Origin: Mycolicibacterium elephantis DSM 44368
GTDB taxonomy: Bacteria; Actinomycetota; Actinomycetes; Mycobacteriales; Mycobacteriaceae
Direction of reading: 5' to 3'
Assembly: GCF_004014805.1 (NCBI RefSeq)
Contig: NZ_ATDN01000067.1
Span: 122,850-186,849 of the forward strand
DNA length: 64,000 nt
Shown: positions 1 to 8,657 of the stretch, one piece after another
Layout: each line of letters opens with the position of its first letter
Position numbering within the stretch: position 1 is the first letter of the stretch
The notes under the pieces: generated by a model
What the model was told of the DNA's origin: nothing
Databases searched by the model: none
The model's input: only the letters and a program-made list of their open reading frames with translations
Translations under genes and position numbers: made by a program

Positions 1-41
1 CTGCGATTAGGGTGTGCAGAGCGCAGCGAAAGGAACGTGGA

Positions 42-1244
42 ATGGCCACCGCAGGAAAGAACAAGGTCTACGTCGTCGGCGTGGGGATGACGAAGTTCGA
101 GAAGCCCGGGCGTCGTGAGGGCTGGGACTACCCCCAGATGGCCATGGAGTCGGGCACCAAGGCACTCGAGGACGCGGGCATCGACTATTCGGAGGTCCAG
201 CAGGGCTTCGTCGGCTACGTCGCAGGCGACTCGACGTCGGGCAACCGGGCGCTCTACGAGCTCGGCATGACCGGCATCCCGATCGCCAACGTGAACAACA
301 ACTGTTCGACGGGTTCCACGGCGCTGTTCCTTGCCGCGCAGACGATCCGCGGCGGGCTGGCCGACTGCGTGATCGCGCTCGGCTTCGAGAAGATGCAGCC
401 CGGCGCGCTGAAGGGCGGCTACGAGGACCGTGAGTCGCCGATGGGCAAGCACGTCAAGGCGATGGCCGAGATCGACGAGTTCGCTTTTCCGGTGGCGCCG
501 TGGATGTTCGGTGCGGCCGGGCGCGAACACATGCGTCAACATGGCAGCACCGCCGAACATTTCGCGAAGATCGGGCTGAAGAACCACAAGCACTCGGTGA
601 ACAACCCGTACGCGCAGTTCCAGGAGGAGTACACCCTCGAGGACATCCTGGCGGCGAAGATGATCTCCGATCCGCTGACCAAGCTGCAGTGCTCACCGAC
701 CTCCGACGGTTCGGGCGCGGCGATCGTGGCCAGTGAGGCATTCGTGGACAAGCACAACCTGGCCGGCCAGGCCGTGGAGATCGTCGGCCAGGCGATGACC
801 ACCGACTTCCAGTCCAGCTTCGACGGCTCGGCCAAGAACCTCATCGGCTACGACATGAACGTGCAAGCCGCACAACAGGTTTACGAGCAGTCCGGGCTCG
901 GGCCCGCCGACTTCCAGGTGATCGAGTTGCACGACTGCTTCTCGGCCAACGAGCTGCTGCTCTACGAGGCGCTGGGGCTGTGCGCCGAGGGCGAGGCGCC
1001 GAAGCTGATCGACAACAACGACACCACCTACGGCGGGCGCTGGGTGGTCAACCCGTCGGGCGGGCTGATCTCCAAGGGTCATCCGCTGGGCGCGACGGGC
1101 CTGGCGCAGTGTGCCGAGTTGACGTGGCAGCTGCGGGGCACCGCCGACAAGCGCCAGGTCGACGGTGTCAATGCCGCGCTGCAGCACAACATCGGGCTCG
1201 GCGGCGCCGCGGTCGTGACCGCATATCAGCGCGCCGAGCGCTGA
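42..1244 (+). CDS. ltp1: Lipid-transfer protein / SCP-x-type thiolase
   Basis: A 400-residue thiolase-fold enzyme of the Ltp/SCP-x group, which acts on acyl-CoA or steroid side-chain thioesters. The active-site cysteine lies in NNNCSTGSTAL (about residue 89), ELHDCFSANE supplies a further conserved segment, and GHPLGATG near the C-terminus carries the conserved His. The thiolase core fills the whole protein, with no separate sterol-carrier domain. The sequence is very close to what is known of M. tuberculosis Ltp1 (Rv2790c). The ATG at 42 is chosen over an upstream GTG at 12 because AAGGAA lies just before it and the conserved region starts there. Substrate is inferred from family only. Confidence 0.9.
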   Translation: MATAGKNKVYVVGVGMTKFEKPGRREGWDYPQMAMESGTKALEDAGIDYSEVQQGFVGYVAGDSTSGNRALYELGMTGIPIANVNNNCSTGSTALFLAAQTIRGGLADCVIALGFEKMQPGALKGGYEDRESPMGKHVKAMAEIDEFAFPVAPWMFGAAGREHMRQHGSTAEHFAKIGLKNHKHSVNNPYAQFQEEYTLEDILAAKMISDPLTKLQCSPTSDGSGAAIVASEAFVDKHNLAGQAVEIVGQAMTTDFQSSFDGSAKNLIGYDMNVQAAQQVYEQSGLGPADFQVIELHDCFSANELLLYEALGLCAEGEAPKLIDNNDTTYGGRWVVNPSGGLISKGHPLGATGLAQCAELTWQLRGTADKRQVDGVNAALQHNIGLGGAAVVTAYQRAER

Positions 1245-1262
1245 TGAGGGATCATTGAACCC

Positions 1263-1580
1263 ATGCGGACCACATGGATCCTTGCCGGGGCTGCCGCCGT
1301 CGCGTACGCGGCGATCGCCGCACCTGCCGGCGTCGCGGCGGCCGACGACGGCGATTCGGCCCAGGAAGTGATCAACAAGCTGCAGGACCGGGGCTACAAC
1401 GTCACGATCGACAAGATCGGCACCGCCCCGATGTCGGAATGCGTGGTCACCAGCGTCCGCAACCCGCAGGAGTTCACGCAGCTGATGCCGCTGCTCGGCG
1501 GTCGAAACGACGGCGTGCTCTTTCCGGTCACCATCAGCCAGCCGATCTCGGTGTCGCTGGACTGCCGCCGCCATCAGTGA
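1263..1580 (+). CDS. Small secreted protein, copy 1 of a convergent paralogous pair
   Basis: A 105-residue protein with an N-terminal signal peptide (hydrophobic to about residue 26, ending ...GVAAADD). The mature part has two cysteines (SECVV and LDCRR) that could form a disulfide. It aligns with the protein encoded convergently at 1634-1924: both share a KIG-(T/S)-A-x-x-x-ECV-(I/V)-T core and a C-terminal V-x-x-DC. The pair resembles small mycobacterial exported proteins of unknown function. GAGGGA lies 5' of the ATG. It follows the thiolase by 18 bp and may be read through from it. Confidence 0.8.
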   Translation: MRTTWILAGAAAVAYAAIAAPAGVAAADDGDSAQEVINKLQDRGYNVTIDKIGTAPMSECVVTSVRNPQEFTQLMPLLGGRNDGVLFPVTISQPISVSLDCRRHQ

Positions 1581-1583
1581 TTT

Positions 1584-1622
1584 GGGCGTAGTTGGTCACG
1601 TTGAGCGTGACCAACTACGCCC
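1584..1622. terminator. Perfect 17-bp hairpin between convergent genes
   Basis: GGGCGTAGTTGGTCACG (1584-1600) is followed by a 5-base loop (TTGAG) and its exact reverse complement (1606-1622). It sits between the stops of the two convergent small secreted genes, so it is placed to act as a two-way terminator. There is no long U tract, as is usual in mycobacteria. Confidence 0.8.
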
Positions 1623-1633
1623 TGATCGCTGGG

Positions 1634-1924
1634 TCAGCGCCGTGAACAGTCGGCCGTGACGGTGATGGACCGCTCGGTGACCACCTGAACCAGGTCGTCA
1701 CCGCGACGCACCAATTCCGTTCGCTCCCTTGGCTTCCGGATGTCGGTGATCACGCATTCGTCCAGCGATGCGCTGCCGATCTTGTTGACCTTCACGTCGA
1801 AACCCTGCGCCTCCAGGGTGGCGATGGTCAGCTCCGCCGATTCGGCCGCCGCCGCGACGGGCACGGCAATCGTTCCGCAGACCGCCGCGGCGATCCCGGC
1901 CAGTACCAACAGCGTTGCGCGCAT
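1634..1924 (-). CDS. Small secreted protein, copy 2 of the paralogous pair
   Basis: A 96-residue protein with a signal peptide (hydrophobic to about residue 26, AAAAESAE). The mature part keeps the motif KIGSASLDECVITDIRKP seen in altered form in the neighbour at 1263-1580, and a final TADC cysteine, so the disulfide-capable pattern is kept. The two genes point at each other and share one hairpin terminator, consistent with an old inverted duplication. Function is unknown. Confidence 0.8.
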   Translation of the reverse strand: MRATLLVLAGIAAAVCGTIAVPVAAAAESAELTIATLEAQGFDVKVNKIGSASLDECVITDIRKPRERTELVRRGDDLVQVVTERSITVTADCSRR

Positions 1925-2064
1925 GGCCGCGCCCCTTTCCCTCGGTGAAGACCCCGGTGGCCTTCACCGCGGTTCAACGGGGCAACCGCGGAAGAGGTTC
2001 AACGCCTCGGCGAAAAAATTTCAGGGCACGCCCCTGGGCAGGCCCCCTGGGCGCGCTGCCGGGG

Positions 2065-3132
2065 CTAGACGGTGGCCGGTTCCAGCTCGGGAACGTCGGG
2101 CACCACGATCGGATCGGTGGCCACGAAGTCCGAGTACATCAGCGGCGCGGCGGTCGCGACGGCATAGGTGGTGACGACGCCGGTGTAGTCGGCGACGTGC
2201 AGCCGGCCACCGGCGGCCTCCACCGCGACGCCCGACGGGCGAGCGCCCACCGTGATCGTGTCGATGACCTTGTGGGTGAGCGTGCACAGCACCGCGACCC
2301 GGTCGTAGTCGACAACGTATGCGCGGGCCTTGTCCGTGCCCATGATCAGCTGGGTCGGCGCACCGCCGAGTTGCATGGTTCCGGTGATCCGGCCAGTGGC
2401 CAGCGCGATCACGTGGACGACGCCACCGCGGGCACGGTCGGACGTCAGCACATAGGCCGTGCCGTCGGCGACGGCGATGCCGCGGATCGGGGCGCCGATC
2501 TGCACGGCGCGCTCGACGCGCGCGGTCTCCACGTTGACGATGACCAGCGCGCTGCCGCGTGCGTCGGTGGTGCCCACGTACAGGCGCTTACCGGTGGCGT
2601 CGAGCGCGACGGCGTCGATGCCGATACCCGCTCCGGTGGCGACGTCGATCGTGCCCATCCGCTCCGCGGGCACGTCGATGACGGCGACGTCGGCATAGCC
2701 GTCACCGGTCCGGCCGGCGAACACCCGCTTGCCATCGGGGCTGACGGTCAGCGCCGTGACGCTGAAGGCGAGGTCGTAGGTCGCGATCACGCTCTTGGTG
2801 GTGAGGTCGACCACCGCGATCTCGTCATGCGTCCACGAGGAGGTGCTGACATAGGCCCGATCGTCGGCGACGGCGACCGCGACCGGCTCGCCGGGCAACG
2901 CGATGATGCTCTGCACCGCCACCCTGGCGGCATCGAGCACCGCAATGCTGTCGTCGCCGTAGTTGGCGGCGACGATCACACCATCGGCCGCGGCGATATC
3001 ACCGATCGGACCGCGGCGCACCGCCACCGATCCCACCAAGCTGACATCCGGGCCGCCGTGAACACCTTCTTTCACTTCCGAACCAGAAGTCTTCGCCTGC
3101 ATCACAGGCGCCACAACGTTAGCCATTCGCAT
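2065..3132 (-). CDS. YVTN/NHL-type beta-propeller protein
   Basis: A 355-residue protein made of repeated blade motifs of about 40 residues (VYVSTSSW..., GKRVFAG, KRLYVGTTD, TAYVLTSD, ARAYVVDYD), the pattern of seven-bladed YVTN or lactonase-like propellers. No clear signal peptide is seen; the N-terminus begins MRMANVV. The start at 3132 is supported by GGAGG six bases upstream; a longer frame reaching 3177 lacks such a site. Propellers of this kind bind proteins or surfaces; no catalytic residues can be assigned. A related but much larger protein is encoded at 17805-19838. A direct repeat lies in its upstream region. Confidence 0.75.
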   Translation of the reverse strand: MRMANVVAPVMQAKTSGSEVKEGVHGGPDVSLVGSVAVRRGPIGDIAAADGVIVAANYGDDSIAVLDAARVAVQSIIALPGEPVAVAVADDRAYVSTSSWTHDEIAVVDLTTKSVIATYDLAFSVTALTVSPDGKRVFAGRTGDGYADVAVIDVPAERMGTIDVATGAGIGIDAVALDATGKRLYVGTTDARGSALVIVNVETARVERAVQIGAPIRGIAVADGTAYVLTSDRARGGVVHVIALATGRITGTMQLGGAPTQLIMGTDKARAYVVDYDRVAVLCTLTHKVIDTITVGARPSGVAVEAAGGRLHVADYTGVVTTYAVATAAPLMYSDFVATDPIVVPDVPELEPATV

Positions 3133-3564
3133 TCGGTACCTCCGCCGGTCTTGGCGTTCACCGGCCCTAGATTTCAAGTGTTACTACGCCTTTGGCAATT
3201 ACTACGCCTTCGGGCGCGAGTTTCATCCGAGTCTAACGACGATTACCGACAGCTTTGATCGCCGCAGAGAGCCGCGCCGCAGCGATCGGCGGAAAGCTCT
3301 CAGACACTGCTTAGGAAATTCTTCGTTATCGATTCGTTACCCTTCAGGGTCGTCCCGTAACGTCGGCTTAACGTGGGGTTTTGTCGGCGCCGTAAGCGCT
3401 TCGGGAGCGAGCCACCGATCGGCGAAGCGCTGCGTTCTCAGGTTCCGGGCCGAAAAGTGAGCGGCAAATCACAGCCGACATGCCCGGGAAGCGTTCGCGC
3501 GCAAGCGCAATCGAGGCGCTCTGAGAGTGACGGGGGTCACGTGCGCGGTGGGGTCGGCGATACG
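3133..3564. other. Intergenic region, about 430 bp
   Basis: This stretch separates the start of the beta-propeller gene from the 3' end of the anti-sigma kinase gene. It holds the direct repeat at 3181-3213 and otherwise no coding region or RNA gene that I can support. Confidence 0.6.
3181..3213. repeat. Short direct repeat upstream of the propeller gene
   Basis: TTACTACGCCTTTGG (3181-3195) and TTACTACGCCTTCGG (3199-3213) are in tandem with an 18-bp period, about 50 bp upstream of the propeller gene's start. Read on the minus strand the shared core is AAGGCGTAGTAA. The spacing suits a dimeric regulator or an activator site for the minus-strand gene; the regulator is not known. Confidence 0.5.
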
Positions 3565-4026
3565 TCACGCGCGTGAGGTGCAGATCTTCCGGGTGACCAG
3601 GCCGCAGTCGTCGAACTGCAAGCGCACCTGGGTTCCGGTCGACTCCTTGGAGATGGTCGTGCGGTCCGCCAGCGCCTGCATCAAGGGGATGCCTCGGCCG
3701 CGGGTGTTCGGACGTGACTCGGGGTCGACGTGGCGCCACCTGCCGCGATCGGAGACGACGACCTCCAGCTGGCGGTCGGCGGCGTGGTGGCGGGCGTGCA
3801 TCGTCATCGTGCCGCCGCGCCCGGTGTAGGCGAATTCGGCCGCGTTGGTAAGCGCCTCGTTTACGGCCAGGACCACATCGTTGAGCCTGGTCGCGTCCAG
3901 CGTGAAATGGCTGCGTAGCCAACCGGAAAGCTCGGATCGAAACTGTGCGACGTTACGCGCGTCGGCGACGTCGTTCCGGATGAGGCTCGCGTCCATCTCG
4001 CCCGCGGAGCAATTCAACTTGGTCAT
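3565..4026 (-). CDS. Anti-sigma factor, RsbW-type serine kinase
   Basis: A 153-residue protein with a single GHKL/HATPase_c fold. The N-box reads NEALTNAAEFAY (about residues 55-66), the G1 box DRG (about 94) and the G2-like segment NTRGRGIPLM (about 107-116). This is the RsbW/SpoIIAB arrangement, in which the kinase holds a SigB/SigF-type sigma factor and phosphorylates a STAS antagonist. The STAS gene lies 32 bp upstream in the same direction, so the two form an operon. No sigma gene is adjacent, so the sigma partner is not known. Confidence 0.8.
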   Translation of the reverse strand: MTKLNCSAGEMDASLIRNDVADARNVAQFRSELSGWLRSHFTLDATRLNDVVLAVNEALTNAAEFAYTGRGGTMTMHARHHAADRQLEVVVSDRGRWRHVDPESRPNTRGRGIPLMQALADRTTISKESTGTQVRLQFDDCGLVTRKICTSRA

Positions 4027-4058
4027 CGTGCCAATTGGTTACCCAGCGGCGCCCGATG

Positions 4059-4406
4059 TCATGCGGCAAAGTTCTCGAGGGCGACCTCGACCGAGGAGTA
4101 CATGTCGATCAGGTCCGCGATACCGGTGATCTTGAGTGGTCGGCTGGTCGCGGGCCCGTCGGCCACGACGGCGAACCGGGTGTCGGTGCCGTCGACGTGG
4201 TTATGGGCCTCCATCAACACCTGCATGCCCGCCGAACCCAGGAAGTCCACCTGGGTCAGATCGACGATCAAACCGGCAGGGTCCTTGCCCAGAGCGGCGT
4301 CGACAGCGTCCTTCAGCTGCGGCGCCGTGAGCATGTCGAGGTCACCGGACGCGGCGACCACCGCCACACGTCCGACCCAATTCTCGGTACAAAGCTGTCC
4401 GTCCAA
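4059..4406 (-). CDS. Anti-anti-sigma factor (STAS domain)
   Basis: A 115-residue single STAS domain. The motif VDFLGSAGMQVL (about residues 51-62) carries the serine that anti-sigma kinases phosphorylate in this family. First gene of a two-gene operon with the RsbW-like kinase at 3565-4026, its presumed partner. When unphosphorylated such proteins bind the kinase and free the sigma factor. Confidence 0.82.
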   Translation of the reverse strand: MDGQLCTENWVGRVAVVAASGDLDMLTAPQLKDAVDAALGKDPAGLIVDLTQVDFLGSAGMQVLMEAHNHVDGTDTRFAVVADGPATSRPLKITGIADLIDMYSSVEVALENFAA

Positions 4407-4657
4407 GCCTCACCTCTTGCTTCGCGGCGCCCACAAAGCAGCCTGAATCAACGTCTGAAGGCTGCAGTCTGAACCCGCCGCTAGAGTATCGACTTCGTCA
4501 ACCCGGCGCATCGACGGCACCTTCTCGCCCTTGTCGACCGCCGCGATATTCGTCATATCGGCAGGTCCGGGGCTTCTCGTCGAGTTAGAGCGAATTTTCC
4601 GGCGACCCACGCGATAATGGTCGGCATACCTCAAGTCCCCGATATGAAGGGTGATCA

Positions 4658-5083
4658 ATGGGCTCCATCTCACTGTTGGCGCGACGCGTGATCTTCGTCG
4701 CCGGGTTCGCGATCGCGGCGGCGGCCCCGGTCCTCGGAGCGACGCTGGCCGCACCGGCCGTTCCCACGTCGCATCTCGCCAACTGCCCGGCCGGCGAGGA
4801 ACAGGATCTTTACAGCGGCCACTGTGTTCCTTATATGGTTCCGAACTCGCCCGAGTCGGCGGCGACGCCCGCTTCGGCGTCGGACTCAGCGCATGAATCG
4901 GCGCCTGCGGACGCCGCGACCCAGGGCGCGAGCCCGAGCTTGTGTCCTCCCGGCGTCAGTGGCAGCGAGTGCGGCGGTCCGACCGGCGGCCAGGCGAGCT
5001 CTCCGCAGCCGAACATGCCCGCGGCGGTTCCACCGCAGGAACCCGAGCAGGAACTCGCCGAGGTCGAGACCCCCGACTACTGA
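4658..5083 (+). CDS. Small secreted protein with CPAGEEQ/HCVP motif
   Basis: A 141-residue exported protein. The signal peptide runs to about residue 31 (AAAAPVLGATLAAPA). The mature N-terminus has CPAGEEQDLYSGHCVPYMVPNSP, two cysteines in a short conserved-looking block, followed by a low-complexity Ala/Ser/Pro region, a second Cys pair (LCPPG, ECGGP) and an acidic tail. I recall similar blocks in mycobacterial proteins annotated as intersectin-EH binding protein Ibp1, but cannot verify this. It starts at ATG 4658 with a GA-rich site upstream and is transcribed toward the PGRS gene. Confidence 0.65.
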   Translation: MGSISLLARRVIFVAGFAIAAAAPVLGATLAAPAVPTSHLANCPAGEEQDLYSGHCVPYMVPNSPESAATPASASDSAHESAPADAATQGASPSLCPPGVSGSECGGPTGGQASSPQPNMPAAVPPQEPEQELAEVETPDY

Positions 5084-5209
5084 CGCGCCGGTAAACGCCT
5101 CCGAACCGTTTTCCTCAGCGCAACTTTTGCGAGTCTCGCCCGCCGCTGATGCCGCGGTGGGACACTTTCCCGGTCAGCCCAGTTCGGGCGGGCGCTGGGA
5201 GGTCCGGCG

Positions 5210-7348
5210 ATGTCTATTTCGCCGCACAAATCCATGGCGACTGTTGTGATGGCAGCCGGAATTCTCGCTGTACCCAGCACCGGTTCCGACCCCCTTCCCC
5301 CGCCGTCGTATCCGGTCAAGTCGCTCAGCTCTGTTTCTGCCATCACCCCTCCGGCCGTCATCGCACCGATGACGCCCAACGCCCTCGCCGGCGCTGTCGC
5401 GAGCGGAGCGACGATCAGATCGACGCGCAACATCGGGACCTCGGATGCGTTGGCGCCGTTCGGCTTTACCGTAGCGCCTCACCCGAAGGACGACACCGAT
5501 GACGAGAACTCCTTAGCCGGTCCGAGCCTCCCCGACATCACTGTGCTTCGTGTCCGTGCACCGGCCGCACTGATCGGAACCGGCGGTGCGCCTTCGCCAT
5601 CCGGCCGGGCACAGACAGCGCTGCTCCTGCCCACGCCCGCCACCATCGGGACCGACTTCATCTCCTTCTTCATCGGTGACGGCGACGAACCCGGTGAGAA
5701 CGCGGGCCTGCTCATCGGCAACGGCGCCGACGGTGTCGCACCCGGCCAGGCCGGCGGGCGCGGCGGCTTGCTGTTCGGCAACGGTGGAGACGGTGGGCCC
5801 GGTGGCCGAGGCGGGGACGCGGGCCTCATCGGCAACGGCGGCGACGGCGGTAACGGCGTCGACGAGATTCTGTTGACCGGCAACGCAGTTGGTGGACCTG
5901 GCGGCGACGGTGGTCGTGGCGGCCTGCTGTTCGGTAACGGCGGAGCAGGCGGCAGAGGGGGCAACGCCGAAGGCGGAGAGAACGCCACCGGCGGCGCCGG
6001 AGGCGCCGGAGGAAACACCGGACTGTTCGGCCGCGCCGGGGACGGCGGCGCCGGAGGCACGGCGAAGACGAAGGAAGACAACGGCGCTGCCCTCGCCGGG
6101 GCAGGCGGCCAGGGCGGAAGCGTGCTGGGCATCGGCACCGCGGGCAACGGCGGGAGCGGCGGCAACGCGGATTCCCTCGATCTGCACTCGGTCGCCACCA
6201 CCGCAGGTGCCGGTGGAGCAGGCGGCACGGTCGGGTTCATCGGCCGCGGCGGTGACGGCGGTGCGGGTGGAACCGCGACCGGGTTCGAGGCCACCACGGC
6301 CGGTGCCGGCGGCGTCGGCGGCAACGGCGGCGCTCTCATCGGAGGCGGTGGTACCGGCGGGGCCGGCGGCGACGCCTCGAGCGGTCGCGGCTCAGCGACG
6401 GCCGGTGACGGCGGCAACGGTGGTCAAGCCGGTTTCTTGGGCGACGCCGGCGCGGGTGGTGTTGGCGGCGACGCGGTTTCGCAGTTCATCGGGCAAGCCA
6501 CTGCGGGCGACGGCGGAGACGGCGCCAGCGCCAGGCTCATCGGAAATGGCGGCGCCGGCGGTGATGGCGGTACCGCGTTGGGAGACAACGGTAGTGACGC
6601 CTCCGGCGGGTCCGGCGGCAACGGCGGCAACGGTGGGCTGCTGATGGGTGACGGCGCCGTCGGCGGCAACGGCGGTGCGGCAGAAGGCTTTGAGGATGTC
6701 ACGGGCGGTGCCGGTGGCCACGGCGGCAGCACCGGCCTCAACGGCAACGCGGGCGACGGCGGCGACGGCGGCGCGGCCAAAACCACCGGCGACAACAGCG
6801 ACGCGACCGGCGGAGCCGGTGGAAACGGCGGCAGCGTCGCCGGGGTCGGCGATTCCGGCGACGGCGGTGACGGCGGCGGCGCAACAGCATTGGACCTGCA
6901 CAGCGTCAGCACCCAGGGCGGTGACGGCGGCGCGGGCGGCAGCACGGGTGTCAGCGGCGCGGGCGGTGACGGCGGCGCCGGGGGTTCGGCCTCCGGCTTC
7001 CTCAACACCGTGGGCGGCGACGGCGGTGACGGCGGCAACGGCGGCACGCTAAACGGCGACGGCGGGTCCGGAGGCAGCGGGGGTACCGCGACCGCCGACG
7101 GTGCACTCAGCACCGCAGATGGCGGCGACGGGGGCGACGGCGGCAACGGCGGCGTGCTGTCCGCGGGAGGTGCGGGCGGCAACGGCGGCTCAGCGTTGGG
7201 CTCCGCAACAGACCGCGAGGGCGGCGACGGAGGTGACGGCGGCGACGGTGGCATCGGCGGGGGCGGCGACGGCGGCAACGGCGGCTCTCCCGGTGGAGCC
7301 GGAGGCAGCGGAGGAAGCCCGGGCGGAAGCAACGGCGCCGACGGCTGA
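5210..7348 (+). CDS. PGRS-type glycine-rich exported protein without PE domain
   Basis: A 712-residue protein. The N-terminus is hydrophobic (MATVVMAAGILAVPS) and looks like an export signal; the start may be 5210 or the ATG at 5234. Residues about 1-170 are non-repetitive. From about 175 to the end it is made of (GGxGG)n and GNGG motifs broken by short insertions (LLFGNGG, GLIGNGG). These are PGRS features, but the PE domain found in slow growers is absent. Two blocks of about 238 residues are recognisably duplicated, each with the sequence LDLHSV. Long proline-rich frames on the opposite strand are compositional shadows. It ends 5 bp from the convergent lipoprotein gene. Confidence 0.85.
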   Translation: MSISPHKSMATVVMAAGILAVPSTGSDPLPPPSYPVKSLSSVSAITPPAVIAPMTPNALAGAVASGATIRSTRNIGTSDALAPFGFTVAPHPKDDTDDENSLAGPSLPDITVLRVRAPAALIGTGGAPSPSGRAQTALLLPTPATIGTDFISFFIGDGDEPGENAGLLIGNGADGVAPGQAGGRGGLLFGNGGDGGPGGRGGDAGLIGNGGDGGNGVDEILLTGNAVGGPGGDGGRGGLLFGNGGAGGRGGNAEGGENATGGAGGAGGNTGLFGRAGDGGAGGTAKTKEDNGAALAGAGGQGGSVLGIGTAGNGGSGGNADSLDLHSVATTAGAGGAGGTVGFIGRGGDGGAGGTATGFEATTAGAGGVGGNGGALIGGGGTGGAGGDASSGRGSATAGDGGNGGQAGFLGDAGAGGVGGDAVSQFIGQATAGDGGDGASARLIGNGGAGGDGGTALGDNGSDASGGSGGNGGNGGLLMGDGAVGGNGGAAEGFEDVTGGAGGHGGSTGLNGNAGDGGDGGAAKTTGDNSDATGGAGGNGGSVAGVGDSGDGGDGGGATALDLHSVSTQGGDGGAGGSTGVSGAGGDGGAGGSASGFLNTVGGDGGDGGNGGTLNGDGGSGGSGGTATADGALSTADGGDGGDGGNGGVLSAGGAGGNGGSALGSATDREGGDGGDGGDGGIGGGGDGGNGGSPGGAGGSGGSPGGSNGADG

Positions 7349-7353
7349 CCGCG

Positions 7354-8205
7354 CTACTTGAAGTACGGATCGAGCAATGTCGACCACGCCTTCTCGAGCT
7401 GTGCCCACTCCTCGCCGCATCCCGACGCGCGGTCTTCCGGTAGCCGGTCGTCAGTGACCAAATCGGCGTTGGCTTCCGGGTTCGAACCGTAGATCCAGCA
7501 CTCGAGGTTGTACATGCGGGTTTCGTCCAGGGAGTGCACGTCGGCGAAATCCTCGGCGCTCAACTCGGTCGCCTGCGCGCCGGATGCGCCGAACGCGAAC
7601 GCAAAGTCCTTGACGGCCTGCACCGATTCGGGGTCGGTTTGACCGTCCTCGCCGGGCGTCAGGAGGACGTAGGCGGCCAACTGATCGGCGACATCCTCTT
7701 CGCGTCCGGTGACCGGGAGGTCGTAGATGGTGATCGCCATGTGCCCCACCTCGTGATAGAACGTCGCGTACTCGGAGTTGATCGCTGCCGCGGTGGGATC
7801 AGGGTCGCCCGCTTCGGTGAAGATCTTCTGTGCCGAGTCGATGTCCTCATAACAGATCGTGATGGTGTTCGCGCCGGCGTCCCAGAACGCGTTGGGCTGA
7901 TCGCATTGGGACCCGCGCAGCGAAATGTCGTGGGGCAGCTTGAGCGACTGGTTGATGTCGTCGGCGAGGTCTTCGAGCAGGTCGTTGTCCTGCATCAGCG
8001 CGCGCCCATTGACCGCTTCGGGGCTTTCGGCGTCGTCGTAGAAGACGATCATTTCGCCGTCGGCGGCGACGCCGTCGTCCTGGGTGGCTTCGGGAGTGGG
8101 CGTCGCCGGAATTGTCGGAGCTTGTGCCGTGCCGGATTCCGGCGCCGCACTGCACCCGACGGCCATCAGCCCACACGCCAACACAATGAGAATCCGTGAC
8201 CGCAT
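7354..8205 (-). CDS. Lipoprotein with DUF4344-type metallopeptidase domain
   Basis: A 283-residue putative lipoprotein. The lipobox LMAVGCS places the lipidated Cys at residue 18. The mature part contains FYHEVGHMAITIYDLPVTGREEDVADQ: an HExxH zinc motif (about residues 151-155) followed by the Glu/Asp-rich stretch expected for the third ligand. This is the pattern of the DUF4344 putative metallopeptidase family. Two cysteines near the C-terminus (LECWI, SGCGEE) may pair. The RBS GGGGTGGGG lies just before the ATG. It is probably anchored on the outer face of the membrane; the substrate is not known. Confidence 0.78.
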   Translation of the reverse strand: MRSRILIVLACGLMAVGCSAAPESGTAQAPTIPATPTPEATQDDGVAADGEMIVFYDDAESPEAVNGRALMQDNDLLEDLADDINQSLKLPHDISLRGSQCDQPNAFWDAGANTITICYEDIDSAQKIFTEAGDPDPTAAAINSEYATFYHEVGHMAITIYDLPVTGREEDVADQLAAYVLLTPGEDGQTDPESVQAVKDFAFAFGASGAQATELSAEDFADVHSLDETRMYNLECWIYGSNPEANADLVTDDRLPEDRASGCGEEWAQLEKAWSTLLDPYFK

Positions 8206-8298
8206 GCCCCACCCCTTCGTTCGTTCGGCGTCTCAGTGCGCGGCACAGCGCCCCTCACCGTGTTGACCGGTGGGGCGCTGAGCCCGTTGGAAGACTAA

Positions 8299-8622
8299 TC
8301 AGCCTTCGTTGACTATAAAGTCGTATTCCGGACAGAACGCGGCCGTCGCCGCGCCGATGAGTACTCCCGCGTCCTGCGGATCGAGATACTCGGTGAGACC
8401 GGCGATCTCGCCCTCCAGGGTGGCCCCGTTGGCCCAGTCCTGGCAGACCCCGTGACCGGCGGCGACCATGTTCGCGGGGGTGGCCCCCGGCCAGGTGACA
8501 CCGGCATCGTCGAGAACGTCCAGGAAGGTGTCCTCCGGTGTCGCACCCGCTGTCGGCGCGCACAGGAGCGCAGCCGCCGCAATTCCGCAAAACATTGCCA
8601 CCCCGCAACAATTGTCGGCCAT
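8299..8622 (-). CDS. DUF732 secreted protein
   Basis: A 107-residue protein with a signal-like segment (FCGIAAAALLCAPTAGA) followed by a DUF732 domain: DTFLDVLDDAGVTWPG, then VCQDWANGATLEG and the final CPEYDFIV. The two cysteines are the pair usual in this family of small mycobacterial exported proteins. The start could instead be the internal ATG at 8595. It is the last gene in a run of minus-strand genes after the esterase and amidase. Function is unknown. Confidence 0.82.
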   Translation of the reverse strand: MADNCCGVAMFCGIAAAALLCAPTAGATPEDTFLDVLDDAGVTWPGATPANMVAAGHGVCQDWANGATLEGEIAGLTEYLDPQDAGVLIGAATAAFCPEYDFIVNEG

Positions 8623-8657
8623 CCCGCTTTATGGATTGCCGGAGTCGACACGGTCCC

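Noticed and set aside
1915..3258. A 447-codon frame opposite the beta-propeller gene, rich in His, Arg, Gly and Asp
   Set aside because: Composition is that of an antisense frame in high-GC DNA; the minus-strand propeller has repeated blades and a GGAGG site.
5479..7332. Long proline-rich open frames on the strand opposite the first PGRS gene (and 59418-60215 opposite the second)
   Set aside because: They mirror the GGC/GCC repeat composition of the PGRS genes, have no signal or start support and vanish where the repeats end.
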